Below are positions 31,890 to 39,877 of a stretch of DNA of 64,000 nt, piece by piece (position 1 is the first letter of the stretch; every line of letters starts with the position of its first letter). This DNA comes from Burkholderiales bacterium Ga0077543 (GTDB lineage Bacteria; Pseudomonadota; Gammaproteobacteria; Burkholderiales; Burkholderiaceae_C): positions 34,722-98,721 of the forward strand of contig LNET01000037.1 in NCBI GenBank assembly GCA_001464055.1, in the 5' to 3' direction. The translations under genes and the position numbers were made by a program. Below the pieces are notes generated by a model that made no database searches, was not told where the DNA came from, and worked only from the letters and a program-made list of their open reading frames with translations.

Positions 31890-33971
31890 TCAGCTGTGCT
31901 GCAAAGACGGTAATGCGGCGGCTTCCAGGCAGCCCCAGACCTGATCGGGTGGCTGCGGCCGGCAGAACAGGTAGCCCTGCAATTCGCCGCAATCGATGCC
32001 GCTGAAGAACGCCGCCTGGGCTTCGGTTTCCACGCCCTCGGCGACGACGGTGATGTCCAGTGCCTTGGCCATTTCGGTGATGGCGGTGGCCACGGCGCGG
32101 TCGCGAGCGTCGTCAGCCACATCGGCGATGAAGCTGCGGTCGATCTTCAGGCAGTCCACCGCCAGGTGGCGCAGGTAGTTCAAGGACGAATAGCCCGTGC
32201 CGAAGTCGTCGATCGAGATGCGCACGCCCAGGGCCTTGAGCGAGGCGATCTTGCTCCGGGCCTGCTCCGGCTTGTCGATCAGCAGGGATTCGGTCAGTTC
32301 CAGTTCGATCAGGCCTGCTGCGACACCGCTGTCGGCCAGCACGCGCTCGACCATCGGCACGAAGCCGCCGCCCTGGAACTGCATCGCAGACACATTGACC
32401 GAGACCCGCAGCACTTCGCGCCCTTGCTGCCGCCAGCGAACCATCTGGGTGCAGGCGCTGCGCAGCACCCATTCACCCACCATCGTCATCATGCCGGTGT
32501 CTTCCAGCACACCAACGAAGTCAGCGGGCGGCACCACGCCCCGGGTCGGGCTGATCCAGCGCAGCAGGGCTTCGAAGGCCACGACACGGCGGGTGCCCGC
32601 GTCCAGGCGCGGCTGGTAGTACAGCGCAAATTCGCCGTTGCGGAAACCCTTGGCCAGCTCCGCTTCCAGCTGCAGTCGCTGCAGGGCACGCTCGTTCATT
32701 TCAGCGCGGTAGAAGGCGTGGGTGTTGCGGCCACTTTTCTTGGCGCTGTACATCGCGGCATCGGCATTCTTCAGCAGCGTTTCGGCGTTGTCGCCGTCGT
32801 CCGGGAAGACCGCGATGCCGATCGTTGCGCCAACGACCAGTTCGTGTTCGTGGATCGACACCGGTGCGGCCACGGCTTCGAGCACACGCCGGGCCACGGA
32901 AGACACCTCTTCAGGAACAAAGGTCTGCGGCAGGATCACGGTGAATTCGTCACCGCCGATGCGGAACAGCAGTTCGCCACCGCGCAGGCAGCCAGCGATG
33001 CGCTGCGACACCGTCTTCAGCAACTGGTCGCCGGCATCGTGCCCCAGGCTGTCGTTCACGAACTTGAAGCGGTCCAGGTCGATGAACATCAGGGTGCAGG
33101 CGCGCTGGTGGCGCCGCGACAGTGCCGTGGTCTCGGCCAGGCGTTCGCTGAAGTAGGTGCGGTTCGGCAGGCCGGTCAGCGCGTCGTGGTAGGCCTGATG
33201 GTGCACCTGTTGTTCCCGTGTGGCGCGTTCCCGCTCCTGGCGCGCGATGATGCGGTCGGCCCGACGCACCACGAAAAACAGGAACATGTAAAGCGAGCCC
33301 AGCATCGCCAGCACCACCCCGGCCACCTGCCATTGCGCCTGTTGCTGCTGCTTCAGCATTTCCGTGACGTCGGAATAGACCTCGAACACACCCTCGGGTT
33401 CGGTGTCGATGGCGGTGCCGTGGCGCACGGGCACGTAGCTGGCAATCAGAGCACGGTCGTTGATGACGCCTTCGAAAGCGTCGAACCTGTCGCGGTGCGT
33501 GATCTGGGCGGATACCCGGCCGGCCCGTGCCTCGAGGAAGCCGGGGTTGCCGCTCTTGTCTTCGCCGATCTGGGCTGCGTCGGTGGAGAAAACCGTCAGG
33601 CCATCGCGGCTGTAGATCTTCACCTTGGCCACCTGCAAGCCAGCCATCTTGCCCAGCACGTCGGCGCGCAGCTGCGCCTGGGCCGGGTTGGCCAGCAGTT
33701 CTTCGCGCGAGCGTCCGTCGGCTGCCAGCACGAAGTCCCTGTATTGGTGCCACACGGTGTTGGCGAATGCGCGTGTCAAGTCGGCGGTGGCGCGACTTTC
33801 GTGGTCGATCAGATGCTGCAGCGTGAGCTCGCGGTAAGTGCCGATCAGACCTGCTGTGACCAGCAGGATGCCGGCCAGGCTGGTCAGCGAAAAGAACCGG
33901 GTCAGTCTGAATGGCCGGGTAGGGCCTGGCTTTTCGGGCGTCGGTGGCGTCGGAAGGTTCCGGGTCGTCAT
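31890..33971 (-). CDS. Membrane GGDEF-EAL c-di-GMP protein
   Basis: A 693-residue inner-membrane protein. A periplasmic sensor loop of about 190 residues lies between two membrane segments (residues 25-45 and 235-255), followed by GGDEF (RIGGDEFTV, D341) and EAL (E467) domains. Phosphodiesterase residues are present: VNVSAMQF, LELTESL, SIDDFGTGYSS, LKIDRSF and AEGVETEAQ, so both activities are possible. The periplasmic part (VAKVKIYSRDGLTVFSTD) looks like a dCache/PAS-type ligand sensor. Not in an obvious operon; the 188 bases between it and the DUF2141 gene upstream show nothing I can name. Confidence 0.92.
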   Translation of the reverse strand: MTTRNLPTPPTPEKPGPTRPFRLTRFFSLTSLAGILLVTAGLIGTYRELTLQHLIDHESRATADLTRAFANTVWHQYRDFVLAADGRSREELLANPAQAQLRADVLGKMAGLQVAKVKIYSRDGLTVFSTDAAQIGEDKSGNPGFLEARAGRVSAQITHRDRFDAFEGVINDRALIASYVPVRHGTAIDTEPEGVFEVYSDVTEMLKQQQQAQWQVAGVVLAMLGSLYMFLFFVVRRADRIIARQERERATREQQVHHQAYHDALTGLPNRTYFSERLAETTALSRRHQRACTLMFIDLDRFKFVNDSLGHDAGDQLLKTVSQRIAGCLRGGELLFRIGGDEFTVILPQTFVPEEVSSVARRVLEAVAAPVSIHEHELVVGATIGIAVFPDDGDNAETLLKNADAAMYSAKKSGRNTHAFYRAEMNERALQRLQLEAELAKGFRNGEFALYYQPRLDAGTRRVVAFEALLRWISPTRGVVPPADFVGVLEDTGMMTMVGEWVLRSACTQMVRWRQQGREVLRVSVNVSAMQFQGGGFVPMVERVLADSGVAAGLIELELTESLLIDKPEQARSKIASLKALGVRISIDDFGTGYSSLNYLRHLAVDCLKIDRSFIADVADDARDRAVATAITEMAKALDITVVAEGVETEAQAAFFSGIDCGELQGYLFCRPQPPDQVWGCLEAAALPSLQHS

Positions 33972-34160
33972 TCTTTTTGTCGTGGGACAGGCTGCGCCGG
34001 TTGTTCAGCGGGCGTCCTGAGCCCCGAGGGTGCCGACTGCCAGCAAGCCCGAGTCGGCTTTTGCCCGGGCTACAGTCCTGCATCGGCAGGCTGGCGCCAA
34101 CCTTGAGCACGAAGCGGGCGAGGCGCCGTGCTTCGGCAGGAAGTTTCCGAGCCCGGGTTC

Positions 34161-34631
34161 TCAAGGCCGGCGCAGTTCGATCGTGAGCGCGCTGCGATCG
34201 CCAGTGACCTGGAACAGCGATTCCTCGAACTTCGGCGGCGACAGCGCCGGCAGGCGGTTGTTCGACGCGCCATAGGGTTCCCTGGGCATGCCCACGAAGT
34301 TGTAGTCGATGCGGCCGTTGCCGTTGAGGTCCTGCACCACCATGACGGCGTAGCGGCCGGGTGGCACGTCCCTGAAGGTGGCAATCACCACTTCGCCCTT
34401 TGCCGGTACTTTCAGCTGGGGCTGCGAGGGCTGCGGCTGGTCGGGGAAGCCCTGCTCGGTGGCAAAAAGCGCCAGCAGCAAAGTGCCTTGATCGGGCAGC
34501 AGCTTGTGGATGGTGACCTGTAACTCGCCAGCATGAGCCGCCGTGCTGGCCGTGCCGGCCGTGCTGAACAGGGCCATGGTCGCAGCCGCGATGGCAGGCC
34601 GACGCCAGAAGCGCTGAACGCAGTGAGTCAT
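34161..34631 (-). CDS. Exported DUF2141 protein
   Basis: A 156-residue exported protein of the DUF2141 family: signal peptide ending near STAAHAGE (about residue 35), then LQVTIHKLLPDQGTLLLALF, ATFRDVPPGRYAVMVVQDLN, GNGRIDYNFVGMPREPYGAS and SLFQVTGDRSALTIEL. The acidic DLNGNGRID stretch is typical and may bind calcium. Function is unknown. It is divergent from a TetR-family gene with 68 bases between, where a palindrome and two overlapping promoter-like sequences occur, so TetR probably controls it. Confidence 0.88.
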   Translation of the reverse strand: MTHCVQRFWRRPAIAAATMALFSTAGTASTAAHAGELQVTIHKLLPDQGTLLLALFATEQGFPDQPQPSQPQLKVPAKGEVVIATFRDVPPGRYAVMVVQDLNGNGRIDYNFVGMPREPYGASNNRLPALSPPKFEESLFQVTGDRSALTIELRRP

Positions 34632-34644
34632 GGCTATCTTTCCT

Positions 34645-34692
34645 TTGTCAAGATCTGCGCGCCAGCTTAGGCTTTTATGTTGACATTGTCAA
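34645..34692. promoter_or_regulatory. Shared divergent promoter/operator, DUF2141-TetR
   Basis: TTGACA-T-TGTCAA at 34680-34692 is a perfect 6-base dyad. A matching half, TTGTCAA, occurs at 34645-34651. Read on the minus strand, TTGACA followed 17 bases later by TAAGCT gives a promoter-like pair for DUF2141; read on the plus strand, TTGTCA (34645) and TAGGCT (34668) give a similar pair with the same spacing for the TetR gene. A TetR dimer on the dyad would block both, the usual autoregulated design. Confidence 0.5.
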
Positions 34693-34699
34693 GAATAGA

Positions 34700-35398
34700 A
34701 TGCCGGGTGTGAACCGACCAACCTCGCCCATCCGACGCCAGGCTGCGGCGCCGGGCTACCACCACGGCGCGCTGCGCAAGGCCCTGCTGGATGCCGCCGA
34801 GGAGATCCTGCTGGAGCAAGGCGTCCAGGGTTTCACGCTGCGTGAATGCGCCCGCCGTGCTGGTGTTTCACACGCCGCGCCGGCGCATCACTTCGGCGAC
34901 GCGCGTGGGCTCTTGACGGCCTTCGCAGCCATCGGCTTCGTGCGGATGGCGGAGCTGATGCAGTCCCGCAGCGATGCAGCCGCAGACGAGCCGCTGGCCC
35001 GCTTGGTGGCCGTGGGTCAGGCCTATGTCGATTTCGCACTGGGCCATCCCGCGCATTTCCAGCTGATGTTCACCCAGGGCCGGCTCGACGCCGAGGACGC
35101 ATCGCTGCAGGAAGCCGGGCAACGCACCGCGCAGATCCTGAGCGACGCGCTGGGCGAAGTGGCACGCGCCAACGAACTGCCCGTGCACGACTTGCCGGCC
35201 CGCATGCTGCTGGCCTGGTCGGCCGTGCACGGCTTCGCCACGCTGGTGATCGAAGGCCAGTGCTCGCAGGCCTTCGGGCTGGACACAGGAGGTCCGGACA
35301 ACGCCAGCGCGGCAGCAGCGCAGGTTCTGGCATTGCTGGCACCGGCGCTGGCCATGCCGCCAGCGCAGCCGCCCGCGCGCGGACGGGCCCCGCGCTAG
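34700..35398 (+). CDS. TetR/AcrR-family repressor
   Basis: A 232-residue regulator with an N-terminal TetR helix-turn-helix: YHHGALRKALLDAAEEILLE, TLRECARRAGVSHAAPAHHF. The C-terminal ligand domain is of the WHG/TetR_C_33 sort (FALGHPAHFQLMFTQGRL, LLAWSAVHGFATLVIEGQ). ATG 34700 starts MPGVNRPTSP. No clear ribosome site precedes it (AAGAATAGA), so translation may be weak. It is divergent from the exported DUF2141 gene, its likely target. The ligand cannot be told. Confidence 0.9.
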   Translation: MPGVNRPTSPIRRQAAAPGYHHGALRKALLDAAEEILLEQGVQGFTLRECARRAGVSHAAPAHHFGDARGLLTAFAAIGFVRMAELMQSRSDAAADEPLARLVAVGQAYVDFALGHPAHFQLMFTQGRLDAEDASLQEAGQRTAQILSDALGEVARANELPVHDLPARMLLAWSAVHGFATLVIEGQCSQAFGLDTGGPDNASAAAAQVLALLAPALAMPPAQPPARGRAPR

Positions 35399-35540
35399 CC
35401 CGGAGCATTCCCGAGCAGCATACCGGACGGGTTCGCAGCGCCAACTTGCGGCCCCGAACGACGATCTGAGGCATCTTCGTGCCTGCACCCGTGCAGGGGT
35501 TTGGGCGAGCACGGCATGTCGGTGACGACGAAACCTGGGT

Positions 35541-35816
35541 TCATGCCTGGCTCGCCGTGCTCAAGACGCGCGATGGCGCGACTCTCCTTGTCCCAGTTCG
35601 CAGCCGTGCACTGGAGGTCTCGCCAAACATCCGCTGCTTGCTCTGCCAGGCAGCGAACTGCTCGGCCGGTGCCACTTCTGCCAGTTCCACTTGCCGCGCC
35701 AGCAGGCTGCGCGGGTCGTGCTGGCCGCTGACGATGTCGCTGCCATCGAAGGCGGCATGAACCACAGGCCTTCCAACCCGTCCGAATTCAACGGTCGCAT
35801 CGGTACACCTTGGCAT
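35541..35816 (-). pseudogene. Possible IS1380-type transposase N-terminal remnant
   Basis: A 91-codon open frame in a 528-base stretch (35399-35926) without a clear gene. Its first 30 residues (MPRCTDATVEFGRVGRPVV, HAAFDGSDIVS) resemble the start of IS1380-family transposases, which normally continue SDGGVLLLRQVD; here SLLARQVE follows after an odd insertion, and the rest shows no match. No inverted repeats or target duplication were seen. A GGGGTCAGACCCC palindrome lies just upstream. Either a decayed insertion sequence or chance; low confidence. Confidence 0.3.
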
Positions 35817-35838
35817 CAGCAGTCCTCGGTTCCCATAG

Positions 35839-35851
35839 GGGGTCAGACCCC
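35839..35851. repeat. GGGGTCAGACCCC palindrome
   Basis: A perfect 13-base dyad (GGGGTC-A-GACCCC). A shorter version, GGGTC-T-GACCC followed by C, occurs at 6483-6494 in the metalloprotease remnant. Palindromes of this kind are often seen as dispersed repeats beside decayed or mobile DNA in betaproteobacteria; no transposase is nearby here. Confidence 0.5.
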
Positions 35852-35926
35852 AAAGGAAGTGCGCTGCGCCTCGCCCTGCGTCGACGGGTCGGCTGTGCGA
35901 CTTGAGAGCGGCGCAGCAGCCCGGGT

Positions 35927-36934
35927 TCAGGCCTGTGGTCTTCTGCGCCAACGCACCCACAGCGCACCCGGCAGGCGCATCGCGTAGCCGCCGGGCTCGG
36001 CCGCCGCTTCGGCCGGCGTCTGCGCAGCGGGCATCAGCAGGCCGCGCTCCATCAGGGTGCGGGTGGCAATGTCCAGCGCCAGCCGAACGATGGCGGCACC
36101 AGCGCAGTGGTGCGGCCCTGCGCCCAGCCCGAAGTGCCCCGTGGCTTCGCGCGTGGCGATCAGCCTGTCGGGGTCTGTGAAACACAGGGGGTCGCGGTTG
36201 GCCTGGGCCAGATCGAGGCCGACCGAATCGCCTTGCTGCACCCGCACGCCGGCCATTTCCAGGTCGACGGCGGCTTCGCGGAACACCACCCGTGCCGGGC
36301 TGCCCAGCCGCAGCAGTTCGTGCAGGTAGTGGGGCACATCGCCGGGCTGCGCCTGCAGCCTGGCCAGGGCCGCGCTGTCGTGCAGCAGCGCCTTCCAGGC
36401 GCCGGCCAGCAGCGCCGGCAGCGTCTGCGACAGGGCCACGAAGGTCTGCACGTCGGCCGTTGCGCCCTGCCGCTGGGGCAGGCTGGCCAGGTGCCGGGCC
36501 AGTTCCGACGCGGCTTCCCCCACCTGGGCGCTGGGCCGGCCGTCGCGCGACTCAGCCACGGCCTGGTACAGACTTTCTGCCAGTGACAGGCAGGCCCCGG
36601 CCATGGCGGCAGGCAGGGCCGTGACCTGAATCGCCAGGGTCGCCGACCAGGGCCTGGCCAGCGCCTGCACCAGGTCGACCTGGGCGTCGTCGCGCAGCGC
36701 GTCCAGCAGGGCATGGGCGTGCGGAACCATGGCCGTGCGCCAATGCGCCAGCTGTTCCGGGCTCAGCCCATCGCGGACCGCGTCGCGAACGCGCTCGTGC
36801 ACCGCCGGGTCTGCATTGCCCTGGCCCACGGGCACCAGCCGGCGATCGCGCAGCGCCACGGCCACGTCGGCATGTCGGCCGAAGAGCCAGGTGCCCTGGG
36901 CATGGCGTCGGGCTGGTGCATTGGCGCTGGTCAT
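35927..36934 (-). CDS. Short cytochrome P450 without the usual I-helix threonine
   Basis: A 335-residue haem protein. The haem loop FGLGAGPHHCAGAAIVRLAL (C277) and ExxR (HELLRLGSP) are intact. Two oddities: it is about 60 residues shorter than usual bacterial P450s, and the I-helix region (ALSQTLPALLAGAWKALLHD) lacks the acid-alcohol pair (E/D-T) that activates oxygen. It may work as a peroxygenase or in an unusual reaction, or be impaired. The start ATG 36934 gives MTSANAPARRHAQG. No ferredoxin or reductase gene lies next to it. Confidence 0.85.
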   Translation of the reverse strand: MTSANAPARRHAQGTWLFGRHADVAVALRDRRLVPVGQGNADPAVHERVRDAVRDGLSPEQLAHWRTAMVPHAHALLDALRDDAQVDLVQALARPWSATLAIQVTALPAAMAGACLSLAESLYQAVAESRDGRPSAQVGEAASELARHLASLPQRQGATADVQTFVALSQTLPALLAGAWKALLHDSAALARLQAQPGDVPHYLHELLRLGSPARVVFREAAVDLEMAGVRVQQGDSVGLDLAQANRDPLCFTDPDRLIATREATGHFGLGAGPHHCAGAAIVRLALDIATRTLMERGLLMPAAQTPAEAAAEPGGYAMRLPGALWVRWRRRPQA

Positions 36935-37143
36935 GCCGGGGATTCTCGTTCTGGCCGGCGGTCTGGCCGCGCCGCCTTGTCCGCTGCTCGCCGCGGTGAC
37001 TCGTCACCCTGGTTCTGGTCCGGTCTTGCTGTTCAACACAGAACTTTCACACGCCACTTCTAGCCTCTGGCGCATCGGGTGTCGCGATGTGTGAGTGGCG
37101 TCCGAAGCCCTGTCCTCGTTCAGCGAACCCTGCCGGAGGAATC

Positions 37144-39237
37144 ATGACGATCGACCCCACTGCAGTCCCCCTTCGAGTGCCGAGGCCGGCGCTTCGCCTG
37201 CCGCTGCTGGCCACCAGCCTGGCCCTGGCCTTGCTGGCGGCTCCGCCGCTGGTGCCCCAAGCAGCCGCACAGCTGGCGGAAATGCCCGCTGGCGCGCCGC
37301 GATTGCTGAACCAGCCTTTCCTGCAGCTGCCCGGCGCCGACAGCGTGCGCGTGGTCTGGCACACCAACTTCCCTGGCGTGCGGCATGAGCTGATCTGGGG
37401 CGAGGGCCGCAACCGTCAGCGTGCTGCGGCCAGCACGGAACGCATGCAGCGCATGCTGGAGGACGGCAGCTCGCGGTCGCCAGCCACTGCGGGCCTGGGG
37501 TTGAACCAGGTGGTGGAGCGTCCGGTGTGGCGACACGAAGCCGTGGCCACCGGGCTTGTGGCGGACCGCCGCGTGCCCTATCGCGTGCGCAGCATCGCCG
37601 CCGACGGCAGCGTCCACATCAGCGAGGAATTCAGCCTGCAGCCGCTGCCGCGCCCGGGCCAGCCGCTGAAGATCCTGCTGACTTCCGACCAGCAGAACCG
37701 CTACGGCTTCCCGGCTGCGATGCAGAAGGTGCAGGAACTCTTCGGCAGCATCGACGCGGTGTTCTTTGCCGGCGACTACGTCGACAACCCGCGCCAGGCC
37801 TCGGAGTGGTTCGACCGCTTCGACCCGGCCTGGCTGAACGTGCCGGGCAACCCCGGCGCCCGCCCGTTCCCGAACACCCGGCCGGCTTTCTTCCCCTCGT
37901 TGCAAGGCACCTACCAGGACCTGTTCCCGCAGTTTCCCTGGCGCGGCGGCGCGGTGCTGCAGCACGCGGTGAAGTACGGCGCCATCGGCAATCACGAACA
38001 GCCTGGCCGGCATCGGCCGAATGCCCAGGTCGCCGTCAACAACGGTACGTCGGTGGCCAACATCAGCTACATGGACAACGACCCCCAGCCGCGCTGGGTT
38101 GCCGAGATGCGCTACGAGTCGGTGAAGGACTCGGTCAATCCCGCTGGCGACCCGGCCGTGCGCGAGCAGTGGATCCGCGACAACTCGCACGACTGGGAGA
38201 CCTTCCGCCAGATGTGGGCCCACCCGCAGGGCCCGGAAGGCGAGCAGTACTACTGGCAGCGTTATGGCGACGTGGCGGTGGTGGCGCTGAACGTATCGCG
38301 GGTGTGGCGCACCTGGACCGTGCGCGAGCAGGACCGCGGCAAGTTCACCGAGTTCTTCAGCGAAAACCGCAACCCCGCCGAATGGGGCTTCGGCGACTTC
38401 CACTTCGAACGCTTCGACCGCCAGTCACCGCAGTTCGCCTGGCTGCAGGGCGTGCTGGCCTCGCCCGAGTTCCGCAGCGCCCGCTACCGCGTGGTGCTGG
38501 CGCACCATTCGGTGGCCGGCCTGGGCGACAACGCCGCACCGGCCCATGCCGACAATGTGATGTTGATCGACTTCAATGCCGGCGACGGCATCGTGCAGAC
38601 GAAGACCGTGCGCCTGCCGGCCGACACGCCCGGGCGCATCGCCGTCTTCAAGGCCGAGGTCGAGCCGATGCTCAACCAGATCGTGCGCGTGCGCTACGAA
38701 TACCCGCTGGGCGAAGACATCTGGAAGCGAGACGTCGAGCCGCTGCTGATCGATGCCGGGGTGCAGCTGGTGCACATCGGTCATTCGCATGTGTACAGCC
38801 ATGTGCGTTCGCCGCTGGCGCCGACACTGAACTACCTGGAGACCTCGTCGGCCGGCAATTCCTTCGGCGCCTTCTGGACCCAGGCCGACGGCACGGCCTG
38901 GCGCAATGCGCGCCGCGGCGGCAACACGGGCTTGTTTGCCGCAGGCTCGCCCTGGAACGTGGCCAACTACCCGCGCACCGACGACCCGCATGGCCGACTG
39001 CCGCAATGGCCCACCCTGGCCAACCCGATGCAGCTGTGGGACGGTGAAGCCCTGCCCGTGCCCTTCGTGGCCAGCAACGACATCAGCACCTTCAGCGTGC
39101 TCGACACCGGCATTGGCGCCGTTCGCAGCTTTGCCGTGAACCTGCGCAACCCGGCCGCGCCGGCCATCGAGTTCGACCGCATCCCGCTGCTGCCCGCCCC
39201 GGTCCCCACCCGGGCCCCCGGGCCGACGCGGCGCTGA
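37144..39237 (+). CDS. Exported metallophosphoesterase
   Basis: A 697-residue secreted phosphoesterase. A signal peptide (cleavage near PQAAAQ, residue 42) is followed by a fibronectin-like region with FLQLPGADSVRVVWHTNF as in purple-acid-phosphatase-type enzymes, then the metal motifs SDQQ (D182), AGDYVD (D211), GNHE (N283, H284), AHHS (H454, H455) and GHSHVY (H547, H549). All metal ligands of the calcineurin fold are present. GGAGGA just before ATG 37144 decides the start. A PEP-CTERM cohesin-like gene follows 37 bases later and is probably co-transcribed. Likely role: releasing phosphate from organic esters outside the cell. Confidence 0.88.
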   Translation: MTIDPTAVPLRVPRPALRLPLLATSLALALLAAPPLVPQAAAQLAEMPAGAPRLLNQPFLQLPGADSVRVVWHTNFPGVRHELIWGEGRNRQRAAASTERMQRMLEDGSSRSPATAGLGLNQVVERPVWRHEAVATGLVADRRVPYRVRSIAADGSVHISEEFSLQPLPRPGQPLKILLTSDQQNRYGFPAAMQKVQELFGSIDAVFFAGDYVDNPRQASEWFDRFDPAWLNVPGNPGARPFPNTRPAFFPSLQGTYQDLFPQFPWRGGAVLQHAVKYGAIGNHEQPGRHRPNAQVAVNNGTSVANISYMDNDPQPRWVAEMRYESVKDSVNPAGDPAVREQWIRDNSHDWETFRQMWAHPQGPEGEQYYWQRYGDVAVVALNVSRVWRTWTVREQDRGKFTEFFSENRNPAEWGFGDFHFERFDRQSPQFAWLQGVLASPEFRSARYRVVLAHHSVAGLGDNAAPAHADNVMLIDFNAGDGIVQTKTVRLPADTPGRIAVFKAEVEPMLNQIVRVRYEYPLGEDIWKRDVEPLLIDAGVQLVHIGHSHVYSHVRSPLAPTLNYLETSSAGNSFGAFWTQADGTAWRNARRGGNTGLFAAGSPWNVANYPRTDDPHGRLPQWPTLANPMQLWDGEALPVPFVASNDISTFSVLDTGIGAVRSFAVNLRNPAAPAIEFDRIPLLPAPVPTRAPGPTRR

Positions 39238-39274
39238 ACGCCGGCCAGGCCACCGTCACCTGAAAGGACACACC

Positions 39275-39877
39275 ATGCACTTCTTGAACCGCGCTGCCCT
39301 GGCCGCCCTGCTGTCGGCCACGCTGGCCGCCCCGGCGCTGGCGCAAGGCACCACGCTGGGCTTTTCGCCTTCGTCGGCCACGGTCGCCGTGGGCGACGCT
39401 GTCGTCCTGGACATCGTGCTGCGCGACCGCCCCGGGACCCGCCCGGTGGCCTTCTTCGACTTCGACCTGGTCTTCAACCCGGCGGTGCTCAGCTTCACCG
39501 GGCTGAGCCTGGGCGATGCGCTGGGCCGCATCGATCTGGGCCAGGCCGTCGACGCCAGCCTGCCGCCCGACCTGGCCAGCGGCGTGTTGAACATGTCGGT
39601 GCTGTCCTTGCTGGCCGACCTGTCAGCCCAGCCGCTGAGCCCGGTGCTGGGCCGGGTCAGCTTCAGCGCCATCGGCCTGGGTGATGCGGGCATCGGCTTC
39701 GGCTTCACGGCGATGGAAGACCTGACTGGCAGCCCGATCGGCTTTGCCGCCATCGACGCCAGCGTCGGCGTCGTGCCCGAGCCGGCGGCTTTCTGGATGC
39801 TGGGTGCGGGTGTGCTGGCCGTTGCGGCCCGGGCCGCCGTGCGGCGCGGCCTGCCCGCGCGCGTCAAGGCGCAGTGA
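39275..39877 (+). CDS. PEP-CTERM protein with cohesin-like domain
   Basis: A 200-residue exported protein: signal peptide (ALLSATLAAPALAQ), a cohesin-type beta-sandwich (SSATVAVGDAVVLDIVLRD, FFDFDLVFNPAVLSFTGLSL, PVLGRVSFSAIGLGDAGI) and a PEP-CTERM tail (VVPEPAAF, WMLGAGVLAVAARAAV, RRGLPAR). AAAGGACA precedes ATG 39275. It follows the exported metallophosphoesterase gene by 37 bases, so the two may be made together; the cohesin-like fold may hold a partner at the surface. Its 3' end overlaps the convergent dadA 3' end by 14 bases. Confidence 0.88.
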   Translation: MHFLNRAALAALLSATLAAPALAQGTTLGFSPSSATVAVGDAVVLDIVLRDRPGTRPVAFFDFDLVFNPAVLSFTGLSLGDALGRIDLGQAVDASLPPDLASGVLNMSVLSLLADLSAQPLSPVLGRVSFSAIGLGDAGIGFGFTAMEDLTGSPIGFAAIDASVGVVPEPAAFWMLGAGVLAVAARAAVRRGLPARVKAQ

